Source: JBCBGF01 sp038526915
Lineage (GTDB): Bacteria > Pseudomonadota > Alphaproteobacteria > Rhodobacterales > Rhodobacteraceae
Length of the DNA stretch: 64,000 nucleotides
NCBI GenBank assembly: GCA_038526915.1
Contig: JBCBGF010000003.1
Coordinates: forward strand, 124,001 to 188,000
Direction: 5' to 3'
A model generated the notes under the pieces. The model was not told the origin of the DNA, ran no database searches, and saw only the letters and a program-made list of their open reading frames with translations. Positions 51,591 to 59,616 of this stretch are shown in pieces. The position numbers were made by a program, and so were the translations under genes. The number at the start of each line of letters is the position of its first letter. Within the stretch, counting starts at the first letter, position 1.

Positions 51591-52193
51591 ATGTTTACCG
51601 GGATCATCACCGATATCGGCCATGTGCTTGAAGTTGTGCAAAAGGGCGATCTGACCGCCAAGATTGCAACGGCCTATGACATCGAGGGAATCGATATCGG
51701 CGCGTCGATTGCGTGCAACGGTGTGTGTCTGACCGTGACGGAACTGGGCACCGCGCCGGAGCCTTGGTTCTCTGTGGATATCTCGGCCGAGACTGTCTCG
51801 AAAACCAATATCGGGCATAATGGCTGGGCCGTGGGGACACGGCTGAACCTGGAGCGCGCGCTGAAGGTGGGCGATGAATTGGGCGGGCACATCGTGTCGG
51901 GCCATGTGGACGGGGTGGCCGAGGTCACGATGGTTGCGGATGAGGGCGACAGTACGCGGGTGCGGTTTCAGGCGCCTGCTGCGCTTTCTCGGTTCATTGC
52001 GCCCAAGGGGTCGGTCGCGCTGAATGGCACATCGCTGACGGTGAATGAGGTGGAGGGGGATGTGTTCGGCGTGAACTTCATCCCGCACACCAAGACGGCA
52101 ACAACCTGGGGCGATGTGGCCGTGGGCGATGCGGTCAATCTGGAGATCGATACACTGGCGCGCTATGTCGCGCGCCTGGCCGAGGTGGGTTAG
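51591..52193 (+). CDS. ribE: riboflavin synthase, alpha subunit
   Basis: A protein of 200 aa. The two tandem lumazine-binding domains start MFTGIITDIGHV and at about residue 100 (HIVSGHVDGVAEV). It converts two 6,7-dimethyl-8-ribityllumazines into riboflavin. No FMN riboswitch was recognised upstream. It lies after the capsule block that separates it from ribD. Confidence 0.94.
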   Translation: MFTGIITDIGHVLEVVQKGDLTAKIATAYDIEGIDIGASIACNGVCLTVTELGTAPEPWFSVDISAETVSKTNIGHNGWAVGTRLNLERALKVGDELGGHIVSGHVDGVAEVTMVADEGDSTRVRFQAPAALSRFIAPKGSVALNGTSLTVNEVEGDVFGVNFIPHTKTATTWGDVAVGDAVNLEIDTLARYVARLAEVG

Positions 52194-52372
52194 CCCGAAA
52201 TGTAGACTTCGTCTTTGGGGCGGTAGAAGATTTTTTGGTTGTGAAGGCGGCCGAGGAGGTCTTCGGCCTGGCGCGGATCGACGCGATCATTTGCGGTCGC
52301 AGTGCGCAGCGCGGCTTCAATCAGGTCCATGTCGTCGGGGGTCAGGTCGAATTTCTTGTTGTATTTCGGCAT
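52190..52372 (-). CDS. small conserved protein of unknown function
   Basis: A protein of 60 aa (MPKYNKKFDLTPDDMDLIEA...). Helical, charged, no membrane segment. It overlaps the ribE end by 4 bases in convergent orientation. The start at ATG 52372 has GAGCGC just upstream; an in-frame extension looks non-coding. Confidence 0.65.
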   Translation of the reverse strand: MPKYNKKFDLTPDDMDLIEAALRTATANDRVDPRQAEDLLGRLHNQKIFYRPKDEVYISG

Positions 52373-52678
52373 GATCGCGCTCCGTCGGTGGTTGGCTCCA
52401 TCTGTTATGCTTACGTAATTATATTGCGCGGCAGATTTTTCAAGAAAAATGTGTGAAATCAGAGGGTTCAGTGGGTTTTGGTATGCCATTGTATGCGAAT
52501 GTGTGTGGGTGGACCCCGGACCTAAGCCCTTTCCCTCAAGGGAGAAGGGACCCGTTTTGCCAGGACGTTTGTCTATCTCACAATCGCTCGCGGCATTTCC
52601 TTTCCCCTCGCGGGAGTGGGTTAGTGTAAGGAGATATCCCCCCTTCTCAAACCCGGCTAATTCACATATTTATGAAAT
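52373..52678. other. intergenic region before the arsenic block
   Basis: 306 bases with no gene. It holds diverged family D-like stretches (CCCTTTCCCTCAAGGGAGAAG near 52527 and CCCCTCGCGGGAGTGGG near 52606) and ends in an AT-rich dyad over the arsR-arsC start. Confidence 0.55.
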
Positions 52679-52684
52679 ATGGAA
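52662..52684. promoter_or_regulatory. ArsR-type operator candidate
   Basis: ATATTT-ATG-AAATAT (52666-52680) is a perfect inverted repeat, extended by TTC and GAA at the outside (TTCACATATTTATGAAATAT). It overlaps the start codon of the ArsR-ArsC gene, so binding by ArsR would block the transcript that codes for it. Confidence 0.6.
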
Positions 52685-53518
52685 TCAATAGTCCTCGACC
52701 GTCTCACAACCCTTGGTCATCCCCAGCGTATGGCCGTCTTCCGCTTGCTCATGCGGCGCTATCCCGATGCGGTTCCGGCAGGTGAGATCGCCACCGCGCT
52801 TGGCCAGAAGGCCAGCACCATGTCGGTCTATCTGTCTGCGCTGACGCGGGTGGGCCTGATCGCCAAAGAGCGGGCGGGCACGTCGCTGCGTTACAGTATC
52901 GACATGAACGCGGTGCAGGGTTTGACCGAGTTCCTGTTTCTCGACTGCTGCCGTGGGCGGCCCGAACTGTGCCCGCCTGATCTTTTGCCCCTCACATTCA
53001 AGGAGCGACCCATGTCTGATCGCAAATTCAATGTCCTGTTCATCTGCACCGGCAACTCTGCCCGGTCGATTTTCGCGGAAACCGTCTTGCGCGCAGAAGG
53101 CGCAGACCGGTTCAATGCCTTCTCTGCAGGGACAAAGCCGACATCCGAGTTGAACCCGTTCGCGGTCGAGATGCTGAAGTCCAAAGGTTATGACACGTCC
53201 GGCCTGCGGTCCAAGAATGTCGGTGAGTTTCAAGGGCCGGATGCGCCCGAGTTGGACTTTGTCTTCACGGTCTGTGACCGCGCGGCGAACGAGGAATGCC
53301 CCTCCTGGCAGGGTCAGCCGGTGACCGGCCATTGGGGCGTGCCCGATCCGGTCAAGGCGGACGGCACCGATGCGCAGAAGCGATTGGCCTTCCAGGAAGC
53401 CTATGGCGCGTTGCGTAACCGGATCACGGGATTTGCGGCCTTGCCGCTTGAAACGCTAGACCGTGTGGCGCAACAGGCAGCGGTGGACTCGCTTGCCCAG
53501 AAGGAACCCGCGACTTGA
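52679..53518 (+). CDS. ArsR-ArsC fusion: arsenic repressor joined to arsenate reductase
   Basis: A protein of 279 aa. Residues 1-100 are an ArsR winged helix (EIATALGQKASTMSVYLSAL) with sensor cysteines Cys90, Cys91 and Cys98 (LDCCRGRPELC), an arrangement like the As(III) site of Acidithiobacillus ferrooxidans ArsR. Residues 113-270 are a thioredoxin-dependent, low-molecular-weight phosphatase-type arsenate reductase with Cys123 in the P-loop CTGNSARS and redox Cys199/Cys207. An internal ATG at the domain boundary could also express ArsC alone. The next gene overlaps the end by 4 bases. Confidence 0.88.
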   Translation: MESIVLDRLTTLGHPQRMAVFRLLMRRYPDAVPAGEIATALGQKASTMSVYLSALTRVGLIAKERAGTSLRYSIDMNAVQGLTEFLFLDCCRGRPELCPPDLLPLTFKERPMSDRKFNVLFICTGNSARSIFAETVLRAEGADRFNAFSAGTKPTSELNPFAVEMLKSKGYDTSGLRSKNVGEFQGPDAPELDFVFTVCDRAANEECPSWQGQPVTGHWGVPDPVKADGTDAQKRLAFQEAYGALRNRITGFAALPLETLDRVAQQAAVDSLAQKEPAT

Positions 53519-54513
53519 CGACATATGCACTGAACGGTCTCGGTCGGATCGGAAAACTCGCGCTTCGGCCCTTGCTGGAGCGGGGGGCGGACATTGCCTT
53601 TGTCAACGATGCGGTGGGCGATCCGGCGATGCATGCGCATCTGTTGGAGTTTGACACTGTGCACGGGCGTTGGCCGGCGTCGTTCGCGGCAGATGACGAG
53701 AGCATCACGGTGGATGGGGTGCGGTTGCCGGTGACCTCGACGAAGGCGTTGGATGAGTTGCCGCTGGATGGCGTGGATGTGGTGATCGACTGCACGGGTG
53801 CGTTCAAGACCGAGACGAAGCTCGCGCCCTATTTCGCGGCAGGCGTGAAGAAGGTGGTGATCTCGGCGCCGGTGAAGGATGGCGGGGCGGCGAATATCGT
53901 CTATGGGGTGAATGATGGCATCTACGATCCGGCGCAGCACCAGATTGTGACAGCGGCGAGTTGTACGACGAACTGCCTGGCGCCAGTGGTTAAGGTGCTG
54001 CACGAGGGGATCGGGATAACCCACGGGTCAATCACGACTATTCATGATGTGACGAACACGCAGACAATCGTGGACCGGCCCGCGAAGGATTTGCGGCGGG
54101 CGCGGTCGGCGTTGAACTCTCTGATCCCGACGACGACGGGGTCGGCCACGGCGATTACGCTTATTTACCCCGAGTTGACTGGCAAGCTGAACGGGCATGC
54201 CGTGCGGGTACCGTTGCTCAATGCCTCGCTGACGGACTGCGTGTTTGAGGTGGCGCAGGAGACGACCGTGGAGGAGGTGAACGCGCTGTTCAAGGCGGCG
54301 GCCGAGGGGGAGCTGGCGGGCATCCTCGGCTATGAGGAGCGGCCTTTGGTGTCAACCGACTACACCAATGACCCTCGCTCTTCGATTGTGGATGCGCCGT
54401 CGACCATGGTGGTGAACGGGACGCAGGTGAAGGTCTATGCGTGGTATGACAATGAGTGGGGCTATACGCATCGGCTGGTGGATGTGGCCCTGATGGTGGG
54501 GGCCTCGGTGTGA
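53515..54513 (+). CDS. glyceraldehyde-3-phosphate dehydrogenase of the arsenic operon
   Basis: A protein of 332 aa from TTG 53515. NAD site GLGRIGKLAL, catalytic cysteine in SCTTNCLAP, and WYDNEWGYTHR are GAPDH signatures. In ArsJ operons this enzyme converts glyceraldehyde-3-phosphate and arsenate to 1-arseno-3-phosphoglycerate. The overlap with arsR-arsC and with arsJ, rather than a glycolytic context, shows that it is the arsenic-specific copy. Confidence 0.9.
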   Translation: MTTYALNGLGRIGKLALRPLLERGADIAFVNDAVGDPAMHAHLLEFDTVHGRWPASFAADDESITVDGVRLPVTSTKALDELPLDGVDVVIDCTGAFKTETKLAPYFAAGVKKVVISAPVKDGGAANIVYGVNDGIYDPAQHQIVTAASCTTNCLAPVVKVLHEGIGITHGSITTIHDVTNTQTIVDRPAKDLRRARSALNSLIPTTTGSATAITLIYPELTGKLNGHAVRVPLLNASLTDCVFEVAQETTVEEVNALFKAAAEGELAGILGYEERPLVSTDYTNDPRSSIVDAPSTMVVNGTQVKVYAWYDNEWGYTHRLVDVALMVGASV

Positions 54514-55772
54514 GCAAACCGGAGGGTCTGAGCGCCTACATCGCGGTCACGGCGGCCTATTGGGCGTTCATGTTGACCGATGGGGCGCTGCGGATGCTGG
54601 TGCTCTTGCACTTCCACACACTGGGCTTTTCGCCGGTGCAGCTGGCGTATCTGTTCGTGCTGTACGAGATCGCGGGCGTGGTGACGAACCTGTCGGCGGG
54701 CTGGATCGCGGCGCGGTTTGGGCTGACGACAACGCTTTATGTGGGGCTGGGGCTGCAGGTGGTGGCGCTGCTTGCCTTGGCGCAGCTTGATCCGAGCTGG
54801 GCGGTGGCGACTTCTGTGGCGTTCGTGATGCTGGTGCAGGGGGCGTCGGGGGTCGCGAAGGACCTGTCGAAAATGAGTGCCAAGAGCGCGGTTAAGGTGC
54901 TGGCACCGTCCGCGCAGGGCGGGCTCTTTCGCTGGGTGGCGCGGCTGACGGGGTCGAAGAACGCGGTGAAGGGCTGTGGGTTTCTGATCGGGGCGGCGTC
55001 GCTCGGGGTGTTCGGGTTTGTGCCATCGATTCTGGGTATGGCAGCGGTTCTGGGCGTGATCCTGATCGCGGTGGTTGTGGGGATGCCCAAGGGGCTTCCG
55101 ACGGGGCGCAAGGATGCGAAATTCAGTGAGGTGTTTTCCAAGAACGCCAATGTGAACTGGCTATCGGCTGCGCGGGTATTCCTGTTCGGCGCGCGGGATG
55201 TGTGGTTTGTGGTGGGCATCCCGATCTACTTCTACGCGGTGCTGTCGGACGGGACGGTCGAGGGCAATCGGGCGGCGTTTTTCACCATCGGCACTTTCAT
55301 GGCGGTGTGGATCATCCTCTACGGCGCGGTGCAGGCTGCGGCACCTAACCTGCTGAAAGCCGCCTCTCGCCCCGAAGCCGAGCTGATTGCCGGGGCGCGG
55401 TGGTGGGTCGGGTCGCTGGTGGCGGTGCCTGCGGTACTCGCGGCGCTGGTCTGGGCGGCGGGGGAGCCTGCGCCCTGGCTGACGGCGACGCTGATCGCGG
55501 GGCTGTTGGTGTTTGGGGCGCTGTTCGCGATTAACTCCTCGCTGCATTCCTATCTGATCCTGGCGTTTACCGAGAAAGATCGGGTCACGATGGACGTGGG
55601 CTTTTACTATATGGCCAATGCGGCGGGGCGGCTGTTCGGGACGGTCGCGTCGGGCCTGTCCTACCAAATCGGCGGCGTGGCGCTGTGTTTGGGCGTCGCG
55701 GCGGGGATGCTCGCGTTGAGTTGGCTGGCGGCGGGGCGGCTGCGCGCAGGGCCGGAGCCTGTCGCGGCGTAA
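54510..55772 (+). CDS. arsJ: ArsJ: 1-arseno-3-phosphoglycerate efflux MFS transporter
   Basis: About 420 aa, 12 membrane segments, GTG start at 54510 overlapping the GAPDH stop. YWAFMLTDGALRMLVLLHFH at the N terminus and VQGASGVAKDLSKMSAKSAV are typical of ArsJ. It exports the unstable arsenophosphoglycerate, which breaks down to arsenate outside, giving arsenate resistance. Confidence 0.88.
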   Translation: MSKPEGLSAYIAVTAAYWAFMLTDGALRMLVLLHFHTLGFSPVQLAYLFVLYEIAGVVTNLSAGWIAARFGLTTTLYVGLGLQVVALLALAQLDPSWAVATSVAFVMLVQGASGVAKDLSKMSAKSAVKVLAPSAQGGLFRWVARLTGSKNAVKGCGFLIGAASLGVFGFVPSILGMAAVLGVILIAVVVGMPKGLPTGRKDAKFSEVFSKNANVNWLSAARVFLFGARDVWFVVGIPIYFYAVLSDGTVEGNRAAFFTIGTFMAVWIILYGAVQAAAPNLLKAASRPEAELIAGARWWVGSLVAVPAVLAALVWAAGEPAPWLTATLIAGLLVFGALFAINSSLHSYLILAFTEKDRVTMDVGFYYMANAAGRLFGTVASGLSYQIGGVALCLGVAAGMLALSWLAAGRLRAGPEPVAA

Positions 55773-55845
55773 CCGCCGGATCGCTCCGAAGGCATTTGTA
55801 ACTCCGCGCCTGCCGCGCTATCTCGCGCGCAAGAGCCGGAGCGCG

Positions 55846-56961
55846 ATGATGAACACCCAAGCCCCCTATGATTACAGCGACGCCGTATCCTCGATCGAAG
55901 AGATCATCGAGGATGCCCGCAATGGCCGGATGTTCGTCCTGGTCGACCACGAGGATCGCGAGAACGAGGGGGATCTGGTGATCCCCGCGCAGATGGCAAC
56001 ACCGGAGGCGATCAACTTCATGGCGACGCATGGGCGGGGGCTGATTTGTTTGAGCCTTCCGGGCGAGCGGATCGATGCGCTGGGCCTGCCCTTGATGGCC
56101 TCGCAGAACTCATCGCGGCACGAGACGGCGTTCACGATTTCCATCGAGGCGCGGGAGGGCGTAACCACCGGCATTTCCGCCCATGACCGGGCGCGGACCG
56201 TGGCCGTGGCGATTGATCAGGGCAAGACCGGGGCCGATATCGCGACGCCGGGGCATATCTTTCCCTTGCGCGCGCGCGATGGCGGCGTGCTGGTGCGGGC
56301 GGGGCATACCGAGGCGGCGGTGGATATCTCGCGGTTGGCGGGGCTGAACCCCTCGGGCGTGATCTGCGAGATCATGAACGAAGACGGCACGATGGCGCGG
56401 CTGCCCGATCTTGTGGCCTTTGCGCAGTTGCATAACCTCAAGATCGGAACGATCAGCGATCTGATTGCGTACCGGCGGCGGCACGACAATCTGGTGGCGG
56501 TGACGAAGGAGAGCACGGTTACTTCGGAGTTCGGTGGCGAGTGGACGCTGCGGATTTATACCGACACGGCGCATGGCGATGAGCATATCGTGCTGTTGAA
56601 GGGCGATATTTCCGGCGATGATCCGGTGCTGGTGCGGATGCATGCGCTGGATCCCATGCTGGATATCGTGGGGCTTGGCGGCACAGGCCGTGCGGGCGAG
56701 TTCGGCGATGCCATGCGGCTGATCGCGGAAGAGGGGCGGGGGGCTGTGGTCCTGTTGCGCGATACGACGATGAAGCTGGTGACAGCGGATACGGTATCGC
56801 CGCAGACCTTGCGGCAGTATGGGCTGGGCGCGCAGATCCTGTCGTCGCTGGGGCTGTCGAAGCTGATCCTCTTGACCAATTCGCCGAAGCCGAAGGTTGT
56901 CGGCTTGGAGGCCTACGGGCTGGAAATCGTGGGTACGCGCAAAATCTCGGAGATTGGATGA
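55846..56961 (+). CDS. ribB: RibBX: DHBP synthase with degenerate GTP cyclohydrolase II domain
   Basis: A protein of 371 aa. The N-terminal 3,4-dihydroxy-2-butanone-4-phosphate synthase is intact (DHEDRENEGDLVIPAQ; TGISAHDRA; HTEAAVDISRLAGL). The C-terminal half aligns in layout with GTP cyclohydrolase II but has lost the zinc and catalytic motifs (no SECLTGD or RCDCG; instead VRMHALDPMLDIVGLGGTG). The first step must be made elsewhere. ATG at 55846 is followed by a second ATG. Confidence 0.9.
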   Translation: MMNTQAPYDYSDAVSSIEEIIEDARNGRMFVLVDHEDRENEGDLVIPAQMATPEAINFMATHGRGLICLSLPGERIDALGLPLMASQNSSRHETAFTISIEAREGVTTGISAHDRARTVAVAIDQGKTGADIATPGHIFPLRARDGGVLVRAGHTEAAVDISRLAGLNPSGVICEIMNEDGTMARLPDLVAFAQLHNLKIGTISDLIAYRRRHDNLVAVTKESTVTSEFGGEWTLRIYTDTAHGDEHIVLLKGDISGDDPVLVRMHALDPMLDIVGLGGTGRAGEFGDAMRLIAEEGRGAVVLLRDTTMKLVTADTVSPQTLRQYGLGAQILSSLGLSKLILLTNSPKPKVVGLEAYGLEIVGTRKISEIG

Positions 56962-57506
56962 TGGCCACATCAGAGACGCATTACACCCTGCCCCTGCCAG
57001 CGTTCGACAAGCCGGTGAAGGTGCTAATCGTGGTGGCACCCTATTACAAGGACATCGCCGACAAACTTGTCGCCGGGGCCAAGGCGGTGCTGGAAGAGGC
57101 GGGCGCGACGCATGAGGTGGTCGAGGTGCCGGGGGCGTTGGAGGTGCCGACGGCGGTGCGGATCGCCCATCGGCAGTCGAACTTTGATGGCTACGTGGCG
57201 CTGGGCTGTGTGATCCGGGGAGAGACGACGCATTACGACACGGTGTGCAATGACTCGAGCCGGGCGTTGCAGCTTCTGGGCCTCGACAGCGCGTGCATCG
57301 GCAATGGTATCCTGACGGTGGAAAACCGGGAGCAGGCGGTGGTGCGCGCCGATCCCAAGGGCCAGAACAAGGGCGGCGGGGCGGCGGCGGCGGCACTGCA
57401 CCTGATTGCGCTGACGCGGAAGTGGGGCAAGGCGTCGAAGGGCGTGGGCTTTCTGCCCGAGACGATCCTGATCGCCGAAGGTGGCGACGGGCCCAAGACC
57501 GCATGA
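56958..57506 (+). CDS. ribH: 6,7-dimethyl-8-ribityllumazine synthase
   Basis: A protein of 182 aa. VVAPYYKDIADKLVAGAK, EVPGALEVPTAVRIA, GCVIRGETTHYD and GNGILTVENREQA define lumazine synthase. It joins the RibBX product with the RibD product before the RibE step. It overlaps both ribBX and nusB. Confidence 0.95.
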   Translation: MMATSETHYTLPLPAFDKPVKVLIVVAPYYKDIADKLVAGAKAVLEEAGATHEVVEVPGALEVPTAVRIAHRQSNFDGYVALGCVIRGETTHYDTVCNDSSRALQLLGLDSACIGNGILTVENREQAVVRADPKGQNKGGGAAAAALHLIALTRKWGKASKGVGFLPETILIAEGGDGPKTA

Positions 57507-57964
57507 AACCCTCGCGTCAGATGAAATCGGCCGCGCGGCTTTATGCGGTGCAGGCGCTCTTTCAGATGGAAGCGAGCGCGCAGACGGCGGAGGCCGTGAT
57601 CGCCGAATTCGAGGATCACCGCTTTGGCGCGACCTATGACGAGGGCGAGATGGCCGAAGGCGATGTGGATCACTTTCGGCAGGTGATGGATGACGCGGTA
57701 AACTGGCAGGCGCCGATCGACCAGATGACTGACCGCGCGCTTGTGGCGAAATGGCCGATCGCGCGGATCGACCCGACGCTGCGCGCGCTTTTCCGCGCGG
57801 CGGGGGCGGAGCTGACGCAAGGCGACGCGCCGCCGAAGGTGGTGATCAGCGAGTATGTCGATGTCGCGAAGGCGTTTTTCCCGGATGGGCGTGAGCCGAA
57901 GTTTGTGAATGCGGTGCTTGATCATATGGCGCGTGAGGCGAAACCGCAGGCGTTTGCGGGATGA
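57503..57964 (+). CDS. nusB: transcription antitermination factor NusB
   Basis: A protein of 153 aa. RLYAVQALFQMEA at the N terminus and VISEYVDVAKAFFPDGREPKFVNAVLDHMAR at the C terminus (given here only by its first and last motifs) match NusB; it binds boxA RNA with NusE in rRNA antitermination. It directly follows ribH by ATGA overlap, as in many proteobacteria. Confidence 0.94.
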   Translation: MKPSRQMKSAARLYAVQALFQMEASAQTAEAVIAEFEDHRFGATYDEGEMAEGDVDHFRQVMDDAVNWQAPIDQMTDRALVAKWPIARIDPTLRALFRAAGAELTQGDAPPKVVISEYVDVAKAFFPDGREPKFVNAVLDHMAREAKPQAFAG

Positions 57965-58059
57965 TGGGGGCGCAAGAACGGCCAACGCCGCGGCAAAGCG
58001 CTGGTCTCCACGCCTGACTGCCCTATGATCTTGGCGACAGACAATTGAAAGCGTTTCCC

Positions 58060-58371
58060 ATGCCAGAACTCGTCAAGCTCTACATTCGCCAGACGTTGAT
58101 TGGATTTGCAGTCGCCGCGGTCTTTGTCGGCCTTCTGTTCTACTTCAATGTTGCCAACCTCTGGCACCTGGTGACGCATTCGGATGTGGGACTTATGGCG
58201 GCATTCCTGTTGTTCATGTTCAACGGGATCGTCTTCTCCGGCGTGCAATTCGGCATCGCGATCATGGGTATGGCGGAGAAAGAGGAAGATACGTCCGGCG
58301 GTGGCAATGCGCGTGAGCATGCGGCCGTGCCTGTGCCGGTTAAGGTCACGCGGGACGCCCCGCGCCGCTGA
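58060..58371 (+). CDS. small conserved membrane protein
   Basis: A protein of 103 aa with two membrane helices (LIGFAVAAVFVGLLFYF; VGLMAAFLLFMFNGIVF) and a charged C-terminal tail. The ATG at 58060 is chosen; a TTG at 58045 would add five residues. No function is known. Confidence 0.7.
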   Translation: MPELVKLYIRQTLIGFAVAAVFVGLLFYFNVANLWHLVTHSDVGLMAAFLLFMFNGIVFSGVQFGIAIMGMAEKEEDTSGGGNAREHAAVPVPVKVTRDAPRR

Positions 58372-58389
58372 TGCGTCGGATGTGACGGG

Positions 58390-58575
58390 ACCGCCCGGAC
58401 CGTAACGGGATTGAATTCCCGAGGACCTGTTAACACAGGTGGGCGCCAGGTAAACGGACCAGGATCCGCACAGAGCCAGCTCCCTCGGAATTGAGTAAGG
58501 CCACCGGAATTGACCGCAACACGAGAGGGGCAGAACCCGCCACCGGCCACACATAGGCGCCGGGTCGGGTGCAGG
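58390..58575 (-). ncRNA. candidate structured RNA (6S-like layout possible)
   Basis: In the 266-base gene-free gap between convergent genes, the minus strand folds well: AATTCCGAGG pairs with CCTCGGGAATT (one bulged G) around an inner hairpin ACCTGTGTTAACAGGT. A second CAATTCCGG lies 25 bases upstream as an alternative partner. The size and the long interrupted stem fit a 6S RNA, but I cannot confirm this from sequence alone. Ends are approximate. Confidence 0.3.
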
Positions 58576-58637
58576 CAAGGCGCGGTTTCATTCACACTCT
58601 GCGCTTAGGCGCCCACCGGCAACAGCGGGCCGGCGTC

Positions 58638-59492
58638 TCAGCCATAATGCTGGCGGGCCGTGCGCCCCAGGGCGGCCAACACCGCATAGTCGCGGTCGGG
58701 GACCCTGGGCATCCCGGCGCTGAGCGTCCAGGCAAGCGACAGGGCAGCCTTCACCGCGGCCCATCCGATGATGCGGGCATAGGGTGTGCCCATCGCCTCG
58801 GCCCCCGCTTCGGCGAAGGCGTGGATGCGCGCCGGATCAGTGAGGGGGCGATCTACGCCGCGCGGGTTGCGGAAGGCGTTTGCCAGCTCATAGGCCGGTT
58901 CGCCCAGGATACCCTTGGGGTCGAAGGCCACCGGGCCGCGATCGGTGATGATGACGTTGTCGTGGTGCAGATCGCCATGGAGCGGGACGGACGGCGGCGC
59001 GGTCTTGAGCAGGTCTTCGCAGAGACGCGCGGCGGCTTCGAACCAGCGGGCAACGTCAGGCTCCAACCGCCGCAGATCGAACGTGAGAAGCGCATGGCAC
59101 CAGGTGTCAAGCGTGGGCAGATCGGCCCAAGGCGCGCCCTGGCGGCCTTGCAGGTGGCGGGCGAGATCGGCCAGAACCTCATCGGTGCCCATCACATCGC
59201 CCGCGCGTGCCAGATCGCCCAGATGTGGGCCCTCGAGCCATTCGATCAGAAGCGGCCCATCGGTGCCCGCAAGGATCCAGGCCGCGCCGTCCCCCTGCCA
59301 ATAGCGCAACATGGCGGCGGCAGGCTTTTCGCTGGCCCCAGCGGTGGGGCGCGGGATCTTGAGCGCGGCAGGCTTGCCATCGCTCAGCGTTACCTTCCAG
59401 ACCTGCGACCCCTTGGTGTCGGCCACGCGCGTGGCGTTGTCGGACGGCACGCCGAAGTGGTGGCACGCGGCGATGAGATCGGGATCGGACAT
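58638..59492 (-). CDS. aminoglycoside/hydroxyurea-type phosphotransferase
   Basis: A protein of 284 aa. The kinase-like catalytic loop LHGDLHHDNVI and the metal motif VAFDPKG with EPAYELANA match the APH(6)/streptomycin-6-kinase subgroup. The start at 59492 is by homology; a longer frame exists. Natural substrate unknown; antibiotic resistance is possible but not shown. Confidence 0.83.
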   Translation of the reverse strand: MSDPDLIAACHHFGVPSDNATRVADTKGSQVWKVTLSDGKPAALKIPRPTAGASEKPAAAMLRYWQGDGAAWILAGTDGPLLIEWLEGPHLGDLARAGDVMGTDEVLADLARHLQGRQGAPWADLPTLDTWCHALLTFDLRRLEPDVARWFEAAARLCEDLLKTAPPSVPLHGDLHHDNVIITDRGPVAFDPKGILGEPAYELANAFRNPRGVDRPLTDPARIHAFAEAGAEAMGTPYARIIGWAAVKAALSLAWTLSAGMPRVPDRDYAVLAALGRTARQHYG

Positions 59493-59589
59493 GGGCCAAG
59501 AGTGTGCGACTCGCGGCCTTGGGACAAGCCGATATCGCAGGGCTCGGCGGAACGGCGCTTTGGCGGACATCCGGTTTTCCTTGCTTTTT

Positions 59590-59604
59590 GTTCACGACTT
59601 GTTC
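59590..59604. promoter_or_regulatory. LexA (SOS) box upstream of mmcB
   Basis: GTTC-ACGACTT-GTTC exactly matches GTTC-N7-GTTC. It lies 13 bases before the mmcB ATG, a position at which repressor binding would block transcription. Confidence 0.85.
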
Positions 59605-59616
59605 ACTCTCGCCCCC

